Source: Tannerella sp. oral taxon 808 (lineage in GTDB: Bacteria; Bacteroidota; Bacteroidia; Bacteroidales; Tannerellaceae). From it: 8,039 nucleotides of DNA. Both the position numbers and the translations under genes were made by a program. The stretch is from positions 1 to 8,039 of the forward strand of contig MIQB01000090.1 in assembly GCA_002890585.1 (NCBI GenBank). Reading direction: 5' to 3'. Each line of letters opens with the position of its first letter. Position 1 is the first letter of the stretch. A model generated the notes under the pieces. It did no database searches and had not been told where the DNA came from. It saw only the letters and a list, made by a program, of their open reading frames with translations. This document shows, piece by piece, positions 1 through 6,380 of the stretch.

Positions 1-200
1 AATTGGCGAAGGGCTCCGCGGCGCGTCTCCTTCGATTCCGGGAAGTAGCGCGCGAACGGCGAGGGGAGGTTGCGTTTCCATTTCAGGCAGAAGTAGACCA
101 CCTCGTGGCCATGCGCTTGCAGCATGCGGCCGGTGTTGAAGCAGACCGTCTCAGCCCCGCCGTGGTTATAATGGTATACGTCGATCAGGAGAACCTTCAT
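1..200 (-). CDS. GT4-type glycosyltransferase, N-terminal fragment (runs off the left edge)
   Basis: The reverse strand reads from an ATG at 200-198 without a stop to base 1 (66 codons). The protein begins MKVLLIDVYHYNHGGAETV. A short hydrophobic beta-strand followed by a G-G-A-E-T loop (Gly14, Gly15, Glu17) is the usual start of the N-terminal Rossmann domain of GT-B, family GT4 glycosyltransferases, which transfer sugars from nucleotide-sugar donors to a lipid-linked or polymeric acceptor at the cytoplasmic face of the inner membrane. The following GRMLQAHGHEVVYFCLKW segment also fits. The start overlaps the stop of the upstream polymerase-like gene by four bases (ATGA, 197-200), so the two are probably translationally coupled. 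The C-terminal donor-binding domain is outside the window, so donor and acceptor cannot be inferred. Family call is fairly sure; function is not. Confidence 0.82.
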   Translation of the reverse strand, partial: MKVLLIDVYHYNHGGAETVCFNTGRMLQAHGHEVVYFCLKWKRNLPSPFARYFPESKETRRGALRQ

Positions 201-1433
201 CCGTTCGAATCATTGTTTCGGGGTGACATTGAGGCCCTCGCGGCTTGCATGTTCGTTTGTATATCACTCATCAGCAGCCCGAGCATCATCATCATAAAGA
301 GTCCACGGTTGTGCGTGATGGTGGCGTCGGAGGTGCTCTCGATGGCGAAGAAGAAGATGATCAGGAGCGCAATGACCGACTCCTTTTTCATCCCCACGCG
401 ATAGGCCTTCATCGCCCTTGATGCCAGGTAAATCCAGAAGGAGAAGAAAAGCACCACGCCCACGATGCCGAACTCGGCCAGCGCGGGGTAATACGTGTCG
501 GCCACGAACTTGGGCGACGACTCGGTGAGGCCGTACATCCGATCCATGCCGAAGCGGTTGTAGAGCTTGGAGTAATAGACGCCCGAGGCGTAGGTGCCGT
601 ATGAGGCGAACCCGGATCCGAAGGGGATGTATTGAGTAATAGAGCGCCATGCGGGCGTAGAGATCCTCCTCAGAGCGCCCGCCGCCGAAGCCGCCGGTGA
701 TGAAGTAAAGCTCGATTTTGTCCTTAGCCACATAGGCTGTTGCGGCCAAGGCAACGATGAGGAAGAGCGTGTTGCGCACATCGAGCCGCATGCGGAAGGA
801 GCGGTTCATATAGATCAGCATCAGCGTGGAGAGGGCCAAGAAGCCGAACAGCTTCGACCGGCCGGAGAAGAGCCCCACGGCCAAGAGGCAGACGTAGACG
901 AACTTGTCGCGCGGCGTGAAGTCGCTACAATAAAGGTAGATCACGGCCAGGATGGTGGCCGAGGTGGCGAAGCGCGATTCGTGGCCGAAGAAGATCTTGA
1001 TCACATGGCCGTAGACGGCATCAGTCAGCCCGATGGGGATGAGGTAAAGGGTGAAGAGGAAGGCGAGGTTGCGGAGAATTTTTTTCTGGTTTTCCGTCAA
1101 TTTCGTCCGCAACGAGTAGACGCAGAAGAAGGCCACATAAGGCTTGATTTGGATCAGGAAATCCATCGCGATGCCCTGCACCGAGTTGCTCCCGATGATA
1201 AGGGAATAGATGAAATAGAAGACGAAGACGCCGATCACGCAGAGGAAGCCGCGGTTGAAAGCCCATGTGCGTGAGCTGACCGTGTGGTAGCCGAAGAGGC
1301 CGAAGAGGAGCAGGGCGCAGATCTCGTCCACGTAGCTGAATCCCAGCCCGTCGATGATGTCATAAAACATCACGCCGAAAATGAGCGTGAAAACGAGTAA
1401 CGCGAAAAAACTTCTGTTTATGTAATCCTGCAT
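197..1433 (-). pseudogene. O-antigen polymerase/ligase-like (Wzy/WaaL type) membrane protein, frameshifted
   Basis: Frame one runs from ATG 1433-1431 and gives about 266 sensible residues with about nine hydrophobic segments (roughly residues 8-26, 36-48, 62-82, 94-108, 120-136, 157-170, 178-190, 195-210, 221-236), including GRSKLFGFLAL, a motif type common in Wzy-like proteins. After EEDLYARMALYY (about 636) this frame turns into arginine/histidine-rich nonsense and stops at 264. The neighbouring frame picks up at once with QYIPFGSGFASYGTY, then DTYYPALAEFGIVGVV, the late-loop/helix pattern of O-antigen ligases and polymerases, and stops at 197. Joined, the product is about 411 residues. One base must be skipped (or two restored) around 630-645. 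Such proteins polymerise or ligate undecaprenyl-linked glycans on the periplasmic side of the inner membrane. The downstream glycosyltransferase overlaps it by ATGA. The frameshift may be real inactivation, phase variation or an assembly error; there is no long homopolymer at the site. Polymerase versus ligase cannot be decided. Confidence 0.78.
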
Positions 1434-1496
1434 CGTGTGATTCTTCTTTTTCCACTGCCAGCGTGCAGCGGCGCGCCAAAAGTAAGGCGCCGATCT

Positions 1497-2225
1497 TTAC
1501 TCCTCGGGCATTTTCGCCTTTCTCCGCCTCGGGAACACCTGTTGCCGGTAGCGCCGTACCTGCTCGTTCACAAAGTTGATGAAGGGTGCCACCACCGCCT
1601 CGTCTTCCAAGACGGCCATCGCGTTGGCCACCCGCGCCACCTGCCTGAAGGCCGCATCCGTCTGCACCCGAGCCAGCTGCATGGCCTTCGGCTTGCGCCA
1701 CATGCGCGATTCCGACCGCTCCAACAGCAGGCCATTCAGCCGCTCGTTAGCCACCTTCAGCGCCGTCACGTAGAGCCCCATGTTCAGCCGATTCACCTTC
1801 TCCATATGGTTCCTTTCCAGCTCGCTGATGAGCTTGGCAATCATCCCCGTTTCGCGATCCAGCTGCATGCCGCGCGCCACCTTGTTGTTGTCTAACAGCA
1901 GCAACAGCTCCTCGGCCGCGTGCGCCACCTCTCGGTCTGGCATATGCCTCAGTCCGCGCACCGTAGCTCGGAAACCCGTCAGCAGCTCGTCACGCTCCTT
2001 GTCCACCGCCTTGATATCGTCCGTCAGCAGGCTTTTGCGCGATTGCCCTAAGTAGAGCGATTCCTCATCCACAGCCGCCTTCAGCGCCTCCACCGCCCGT
2101 CGCATCACGGCGTTTTTCATCACCTCAGGCTCGTCTTCTAATCGCTCGAGGATCATTCTCATAAATTGAATGTGCGCCCCGTTGTTCGCACGCCTCATGT
2201 CGGGGTAATCGATCTCTTTCATCAT
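1497..2225 (-). CDS. DUF6261-like hypothetical protein
   Basis: This is a 242-residue soluble protein with no signal peptide or membrane segment. It is rich in charged and leucine residues and predicted by eye to be almost wholly helical. Residues about 9-60 (ANNGAHIQFMRMILERL), about 62-79 (SRKSLLTDDIKAVDKERD) and about 80-170 follow the pattern I associate with DUF6261, a Bacteroidales family of unknown function often present in several copies per genome. The C-terminus is very basic (RRYRQQVFPRRRKAK near 224-238), which might bind nucleic acid or anionic membrane, but this is speculation. Two adjacent ATGs (2225-2223 and 2222-2220) could start it; the second would remove one Met. It lies 63 bp upstream of the polymerase-like gene on the same strand, so cotranscription is possible but unproven. 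The family call is from memory of sequence patterns; that the gene is real is well supported by its unbroken, family-like reading frame. Confidence 0.75.
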   Translation of the reverse strand: MMKEIDYPDMRRANNGAHIQFMRMILERLEDEPEVMKNAVMRRAVEALKAAVDEESLYLGQSRKSLLTDDIKAVDKERDELLTGFRATVRGLRHMPDREVAHAAEELLLLLDNNKVARGMQLDRETGMIAKLISELERNHMEKVNRLNMGLYVTALKVANERLNGLLLERSESRMWRKPKAMQLARVQTDAAFRQVARVANAMAVLEDEAVVAPFINFVNEQVRRYRQQVFPRRRKAKMPEE

Positions 2226-2250
2226 ATATATGGATTAAAATACGTTCGCT

Positions 2251-2412
2251 GAAAGGCCCGCCAGAAGTCCCGCAATGCCAAAATCATTCACCGAAAGCCT
2301 CACCGGAGCCTCCACAGCACCAAAATCATTTGCTAAAGACCTCGCCGGAGCTTCCGCGACCCAAAAATCATTCGTTGCGAGCCTCACCGGAAGTCTCTCG
2401 GCTCTTTTGTGA
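2251..2412. repeat. 42-bp tandem repeat, three full copies plus one partial
   Basis: Units lie at 2251-2292, 2293-2334 and 2335-2376, each exactly 42 bp, with a degenerate partial fourth copy from 2377. Each full unit ends in a CAAAATCATT-type core (unit 3 has one extra A, compensated nearby) and has a CTCACCGGAG-type GC-rich half. The period is a multiple of three, so one frame on each strand stays open through the array. The plus frame gives a 14-residue repeat ending KSF. Differences between units 2 and 3 are not concentrated at third codon positions, which argues against long-term coding selection. The array starts 26 bp upstream of the DUF6261-like start codon, within its probable promoter/5' region. 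Function unknown. Confidence 0.85.
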
Positions 2413-2511
2413 CATCACGGAATACAATCTCTCTCGTTATCCAACTAAATATCATGCCACAAAAATACGTCAATAATTTGTTTATCCTATTCATGCAGTC
2501 ACGAAAAAAAC

Positions 2512-2535
2512 ATATCTACTTATTATAGTAGATAT
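2512..2535. repeat. Perfect inverted repeat, 9-bp stem with 6-nt loop
   Basis: ATATCTACT (2512-2520) and AGTAGATAT (2527-2535) are exact reverse complements around the loop TATTAT. The stem is AT-rich and has no following T-run in either direction, so it is a poor intrinsic terminator. A dyad operator or an RNA hairpin in a leader transcript are alternatives. It lies in the AT-rich divergent region, two bases before a CATG word at 2537. Confidence 0.7.
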
Positions 2536-2543
2536 TCATGCAC

Positions 2544-2557
2544 ATGGATTAATCCAT
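2544..2557. repeat. 14-bp perfect palindrome
   Basis: ATGGATTAATCCAT equals its own reverse complement with no spacer, which is typical of a dimeric regulator's operator half-sites and unlike an RNA hairpin. It begins nine bases after the hairpin at 2512-2535 and overlaps the CATG word at 2543. Whether any protein binds here is unknown. A chance 14-bp palindrome in AT-rich DNA is uncommon but possible. Confidence 0.55.
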
Positions 2558-2962
2558 AGCTTATCTATTTTCCATGTCATCACAATAGACCTCATACTGT
2601 ATTTACAAATACATAGGCATGCACGAATCAAAATGTACAATATCAAACAGCATTATCCGTGTGGATTATGTGATAATACAATATATTTCATGTCTATGTG
2701 CATGCATAACGCTATGTCAACAGGTTTAAGATATCCATGTGTAATAAGGAAGATAGAAAAATCATGCTTTACATATCTTCGTGCATACATTGAAATATAG
2801 TAATCACTATGAACACATCATGTGCACGCACAAAAATATAGTTTCCCGCGCCGAGGCCTCCTCCACAACGCCACACGCCCCCACCTGAACCGCCCCCGGG
2901 CCTACGCTTTCGCTTTTCCCTTTCTTTGCCACCGCTTTTAACCCATCTTCAACCCGTTTACA

Positions 2963-3700
2963 ATGAATCTGATCTTGGATCAAGGCAACACGACCACGAA
3001 AATCGTCCTCGCCGAACGCGGAGAGGCCGTCTTCATGGCCACATACACCCCCCTGACGGCGGCCACGCTCAACGCGCTCATCGATCACTACCACCCCGAT
3101 CGCGGCATCCTCTCCTCCGTCGCCGAACCTGATCCCGCCTGGCTTCCACTCCTCCGCCGCCGCTTGCGCACAGTCATCTCCCTGAACGACGACCCCGGCC
3201 TGCGCATCCCCCTCACCATCGACTACCTCACACCCGAGACGCTCGGCCGCGACCGCATCGCCGCCGCCGTGGGAGCCCGCACCCTGCGCCGCGGCGCACC
3301 CCTCCTCGTCATCGATGCCGGCACAGCCATCACCTACGACCTCGTCCTGGCCTCCGGCCGCTACCTCGGGGGCAACATCTCACCCGGCCTCACCACCCGC
3401 TTCCGCGCCCTGAACTACTACACCCGCCGCCTGCCCCTCGTCCACGAGCGCGACGAAGTGCCCCGGCTCGGCACCACCACCGAGACGGCCATCCTCGCCG
3501 GCGTCGTCCGTGGCATCGTCTACGAAATGAATGGATATATCACCGATCTGCGTTCAGACTATCCCAATCTGGTCATCTTCCTGACCGGCGGCCACGCCTT
3601 TTATTTTGAAGGCCGGCTGAAATGCGCAACCTTTGCCTCTGAAAATTTAGTGTGGATCGGATTAAATCGAATTTTAGAATATAATGTTGATGACAAGTAA
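2963..3700 (+). CDS. coaX: Type III pantothenate kinase
   Basis: This enzyme phosphorylates pantothenate with ATP (monovalent-cation dependent), the first step of coenzyme A synthesis, in the cytoplasm. The 245-residue length is normal for CoaX. The expected ASKHA-fold motifs are all visible: the phosphate loop DQGNTTTK (6-13, Asp6), GRDR (95-98), the catalytic-region IDAGTAITYD (117-126, Asp118), GGNISPG (136-142) and the C-terminal TGG (208-210). The start at 2963 is fixed by the N-terminal motif: there is room for only five residues before Asp6, as in the family. It has no Shine-Dalgarno sequence and follows a G-poor leader. It heads a five-gene same-strand cluster and its 3' end overlaps the next gene. 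Codon use is extremely GC-rich until about 3525, then the last ~100 bases fall to roughly 36-38% GC. No residue important to the family appears missing. Confidence 0.95.
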   Translation: MNLILDQGNTTTKIVLAERGEAVFMATYTPLTAATLNALIDHYHPDRGILSSVAEPDPAWLPLLRRRLRTVISLNDDPGLRIPLTIDYLTPETLGRDRIAAAVGARTLRRGAPLLVIDAGTAITYDLVLASGRYLGGNISPGLTTRFRALNYYTRRLPLVHERDEVPRLGTTTETAILAGVVRGIVYEMNGYITDLRSDYPNLVIFLTGGHAFYFEGRLKCATFASENLVWIGLNRILEYNVDDK

Positions 3701-4925
3701 GTCAGCCCTCCCCCTCCTTTGTATCCTCCTTTGCGGCACCCTGCCGGCGATGGCACAAAACGCCACAAACTCTCCCTACACACGCTTCGGATATGGCATG
3801 CAGGCCGACCGCTCCTTCGCAGCCGGACGCGCCATGGGTGGCATCGGCTACGGGCTGCGCTCATCCCGACAAATCAACCCCATGAACCCCGCCTCTTACT
3901 CCGGCATGGACTCCCTCACCTTCCTCTTCGACGGCGGGCTGACGGCGCAAATGTCTTGGTTCGACGACGGCAGCCATCGCCAACACGACTTCAACGGCAA
4001 CTTCGAATACGCCGCCATGCAATTCCCCCTCCATCGCCAAATAGCCGTCAGCATCGGCCTCCTACCCTACTCCTTCGTCGGTTACGCCTACTCCGCGCCC
4101 AGCCAAGGCGACGCCCGCTACACGGATCGCTTCGACGGCTCGGGGGGATTAAACGAAGTTTACGGGGGCCTGTCTGTCGAGCCGTGGAAAAAGAGACTTT
4201 CCATAGGAGCCAACATCAGTTACATGTTCGGAACAATCACCCACAACAGCGTGACCAACCTGACCAAGACATTCTACTGGCGCAATCGGATGCGCGTGCA
4301 TAACATCAAATACGACTTCGGCGTGCAATACGTGCACCCCCTCTCGCACACCGATCGCCTCACCCTCGGAGCAGTCTACTCCCCCAAGCGCCGCCTCAGA
4401 ACCACCGTGAGCCACGAGACGAGCTTCCGTGAAGACTTCTCCACCATCATCGAGGGCGACACGATGCGCAATGCCGGGTTCGACATCCCCGACGTGTACG
4501 GCCTGGGGCTTTCCTACACAAAAGATTACAAGATGACACTGGCGGCCGATGTCTCCTACCGCGGGTGGTCGAAGGCGCAGTTCTACAGCCGCGACGGCGA
4601 CTTCAACGACCAAATCCGTGTAGCCCTCGGCGGCGAATACACGCCCAACGCCTTCACCCGAGCCTACCTCCAGCGCGTCCGCTATCGCGCCGGATTGCAC
4701 TACAGCAACTCCTACGTGAAGGTGAACGGGAGCGGTTACAAGGAGTACGGCCTCACACTGGGCGCCGGCTTCCCCATGCTCGACAACCGGTCGTTCCTCA
4801 ACGCCTCGTTGGAGTACATCAAAGTGGCGCCGGAGCAAAAAGGATTGATCAATGAGCAGTATCTGCGATTCACAGTGAGTTATACGTTTAATGAATACTG
4901 GTTCTTCAAGCGCAAAGTCGATTGA
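3684..4925 (+). CDS. Exported outer-membrane beta-barrel protein of unknown function
   Basis: The protein has 413 residues. The N-terminus is a signal peptide with hydrophobic core LPLLCILLCGTLPAMAQ and a likely signal peptidase I cut after AMA (22-24). The mature chain starts NATNSPYTRFGYG and continues GRAMGGIGYGLR, INPMNPASY and DSLTFLFDGG, a conserved head I associate with a Bacteroidales family resembling FadL/OmpP1-type barrels. The rest alternates polar and aromatic residues in amphipathic strands with Gly/Tyr/Asn-rich turns, ending FTVSYTFNEYWFFKRKVD, consistent with a closing strand in the outer membrane. There is no plug domain or TonB box. Start 3684 (ATG) overlaps coaX by 17 bp; ATG 3690 would overlap by 11 bp and gives an equally good signal peptide. 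Either way translation is likely coupled to coaX. The next gene begins 59 bp later. Substrate or partner is unknown; context suggests a role in envelope assembly. Confidence 0.8.
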   Translation: MLMTSKSALPLLCILLCGTLPAMAQNATNSPYTRFGYGMQADRSFAAGRAMGGIGYGLRSSRQINPMNPASYSGMDSLTFLFDGGLTAQMSWFDDGSHRQHDFNGNFEYAAMQFPLHRQIAVSIGLLPYSFVGYAYSAPSQGDARYTDRFDGSGGLNEVYGGLSVEPWKKRLSIGANISYMFGTITHNSVTNLTKTFYWRNRMRVHNIKYDFGVQYVHPLSHTDRLTLGAVYSPKRRLRTTVSHETSFREDFSTIIEGDTMRNAGFDIPDVYGLGLSYTKDYKMTLAADVSYRGWSKAQFYSRDGDFNDQIRVALGGEYTPNAFTRAYLQRVRYRAGLHYSNSYVKVNGSGYKEYGLTLGAGFPMLDNRSFLNASLEYIKVAPEQKGLINEQYLRFTVSYTFNEYWFFKRKVD

Positions 4926-4984
4926 AAGAGCAAACGAGAGAGAATTATTTTTTGGTAATGGATGAATGTAAAAATCTGATGGAT

Positions 4985-6355
4985 ATGAAAATCAAAGGAA
5001 TCTTGAGTGTCGCCGTATTGCTGGCGACGGTAGTAATGAGTGCGAATGCACAAAAAGGTGTGGACAACGGGACGCAGTTCGGTTCCGGTGAAGACAGCAT
5101 CCGGTGTCTTACGAATATCAGCTTGTTCATCCCCTATGCCAAGGTGAACAACTACCAGGACGCGTATCCGTATTGGAAAATCGCATACGACGAATGCCCC
5201 GCAGCCACGAAGGACATTTATCTCTACGGCGTCCGCATCATGAATTGGAAAATCGAACAAGAGAAGGACGCCGCAAAGAAGGACGCCCTCGTCAACGACC
5301 TGATGGCCGTCTACGACAAGCGCGTGAAATACTTCGGCAGCGATAAGAAGTATGGCAAAGACTGGATCCTGGCACGTAAGGTGGAGGATTACCTCCGTCT
5401 GAAGGGCGACAAGGCCGACATACCGGCCGCTTACGGTTGGCTGAGCCAGGTGTTGGACGAGTTCAAGGAGAAGACAGACGAGTTGGCTGTCTCGGAGTAC
5501 ATGTTCCTTTCGCATAAGATGATGGAGAAAGATGAGGCTGGCCACCGAGCCAAATTCGTGCAAGACTTCCTGCGCTGCTCATCCATCTTCGACACACAGA
5601 TCAAGGCCGCACAAGCCGCCAACAACCAGAAGCTGTTAGACAACCTGATGGCCATGAAGGCCGGCATCGAGAAGGGCTTCTCGGGTAGTGGCGCCGCCGA
5701 CTGCGAGACGCTCCAAAAGATCTATGCTGACCAGGTCGAAGCCAATAAGGACAACTTGGACTTCCTGAAAGAGACGCTCACGCTGCTTCGCCGTGCCGGT
5801 TGCCAAGAAATCGACGCCTACTTCAAAGCCTCTGAATACGCTTACCAAAAGGAAAAGACGGCCGAGATCGCTTTTGGCATGGGCAACCAATCCATCAAGA
5901 AGCACGACTACGCCAGCGCCGAACGTTACCTCACCGAAGCTGCTGACATGGCCACCGAAAAGGATATGAAGGAGAACATCTATTACACCCTGGCTGCCCT
6001 CGCCTCGCAGCAACATGCGTACCCGAAGATGCGCAACTACTGCCACAAGGTATTGGAGCTGAATCCGAACAACGGCAAGGCATACATCCTGATTGGCAAC
6101 GCTTACGCAGCCAGCGCCAGCGGCATCTATCCCGACGACCCGGTGAAGCGCAAATGCGTCTACTATGCCGCCGTGGACAAGTTGATGAAGGCTCGTTCGG
6201 TAGACCCCTCCGTAGCCGGTGAAGCCGGAGCGCTGATCGGGCGTTACAGCTCCTATTTCCCCACAACCGAAGAGATCTTCATGCACCCCGACCTGAATAA
6301 GGGCGCTGGCTTTACGGTCGGCGGATGGATCGGCGAGCACACGACGATACGCTAA
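4985..6355 (+). CDS. Secreted tetratricopeptide-repeat protein
   Basis: From ATG 4985 the product is 456 residues with a clear signal peptide, MKIKGILSVAVLLATVVMSA, cut after ANA and before QKG. The open frame extends upstream to a TTG at 4922 and includes ATGs at 4958 and 4979, but those starts would put a charged tail before the signal sequence, so 4985 (or 4979, two residues longer) is preferred. TPR-like helix pairs occur near residues 51-86 (YAKVNNYQDAYPYWKIAYDE), 292-321 (AFGMGNQSIKKHDYASAERY) and 332-364 (YYTLAALASQQHAYPKMRNY), followed by a VLELNPNNGKAYILIGNAYA helix pair. The conserved end FTVGGWIGEHTTIR is the hallmark I recall for this Bacteroidales family. It probably acts in the periplasm as a protein-interaction scaffold. 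It sits between the barrel gene (59-bp gap) and lptC (25 bp to the ATG at 6381). Its partner is not known. Confidence 0.87.
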   Translation: MKIKGILSVAVLLATVVMSANAQKGVDNGTQFGSGEDSIRCLTNISLFIPYAKVNNYQDAYPYWKIAYDECPAATKDIYLYGVRIMNWKIEQEKDAAKKDALVNDLMAVYDKRVKYFGSDKKYGKDWILARKVEDYLRLKGDKADIPAAYGWLSQVLDEFKEKTDELAVSEYMFLSHKMMEKDEAGHRAKFVQDFLRCSSIFDTQIKAAQAANNQKLLDNLMAMKAGIEKGFSGSGAADCETLQKIYADQVEANKDNLDFLKETLTLLRRAGCQEIDAYFKASEYAYQKEKTAEIAFGMGNQSIKKHDYASAERYLTEAADMATEKDMKENIYYTLAALASQQHAYPKMRNYCHKVLELNPNNGKAYILIGNAYAASASGIYPDDPVKRKCVYYAAVDKLMKARSVDPSVAGEAGALIGRYSSYFPTTEEIFMHPDLNKGAGFTVGGWIGEHTTIR

Positions 6356-6379
6356 CCTCTTCCCCTCCCTCGAAGAGGT
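6355..6379 (+). promoter_or_regulatory. Hairpin covering the lptC Shine-Dalgarno-like sequence
   Basis: ACCTCTTC (6355-6362) and GAAGAGGT (6372-6379) are perfect reverse complements around a 9-nt pyrimidine loop. The 5' arm begins on the last base of the TPR stop codon. The 3' arm contains GAAGAGG, the only purine-rich ribosome-binding candidate in front of lptC, and ends just before the ATG at 6381. No T-run follows, so it is not a standard terminator. It may hold down lptC initiation unless ribosomes finishing the TPR gene open it. Only the pairing is seen; the role is inferred. Confidence 0.5.
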
Positions 6380-6380
6380 G

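Larger units (their letters stand above)
2413..2962. other. Divergent intergenic region: AT-rich CATG-rich tract, then a C/T-rich leader
   Basis: No convincing gene is present in these 550 bases. About 2421-2845 is strongly AT-rich (33% GC in 2581-2640 and 30% in 2641-2700 by counting) between GC-rich coding arms. It contains eleven CATG words (first bases 2453, 2492, 2537, 2543, 2573, 2618, 2689, 2701, 2736, 2763, 2819), two GCATGC sites, a hairpin and a palindrome. From about 2850 it becomes C/T-rich and nearly G-free up to the coaX start; only about 5 of the last 62 bases are G. The region must hold promoters for the plus-strand operon and probably for the minus-strand genes, but I found no clean match to the Bacteroidetes TTTG / TAnnTTTG promoter pair. 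There is no Shine-Dalgarno sequence before coaX. Confidence 0.7.

Noticed and set aside
1469..1492. CGGCGC/GCGCCG stem between the DUF6261-like and polymerase-like genes as a terminator
   Set aside because: Only a 6-bp stem with a 12-nt loop and no T-run after it on the minus strand; too weak to call and ambiguous because of overlapping GGCGCC/GGCGCGCC palindromes.
2251..2412. Possible small CRISPR array
   Set aside because: Units abut exactly at 42 bp and similarity extends over the whole unit; there is no constant repeat separated by unique spacers, and no cas gene in the window.
2454..2528. 24-residue ORF starting MPQKYVNNLF in the AT-rich tract
   Set aside because: No ribosome-binding site, no recognisable features, and short ORFs of this size are expected by chance. 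It also runs into the hairpin at 2512-2535.
2807..3094. 95-codon minus-strand open frame across the coaX start
   Set aside because: It lies opposite the coaX 5' end and leader, with no domain pattern; coaX is certain.
3719..4303. Long second plus-strand open frame inside the barrel gene
   Set aside because: Arg/His/Pro-rich composition typical of a GC-rich shadow frame; the overlapping frame has a signal peptide and a coherent barrel sequence.
4149..4838. Long minus-strand open frame (229 codons) opposite the barrel gene
   Set aside because: Valine/glycine/histidine-rich antisense of a GC-rich gene with no motif; the plus-strand reading explains the sequence.
4946..4954. Bacteroidetes -7 promoter element (TAnnTTTG) before the TPR gene
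   Set aside because: The sequence is TA followed by six T and a G, one base too long, and no TTTG lies at the expected upstream distance.
4922..4984. N-terminal extension of the TPR protein from TTG 4922
   Set aside because: It would bury the signal peptide 21 residues inside the chain; ATG 4985 (or 4979) gives a normal secretory N-terminus.
5636..6340. Long minus-strand open frame (234 codons) opposite the TPR gene
   Set aside because: Antisense shadow: low-complexity composition, no motifs, and the opposite strand encodes a recognisable TPR protein.
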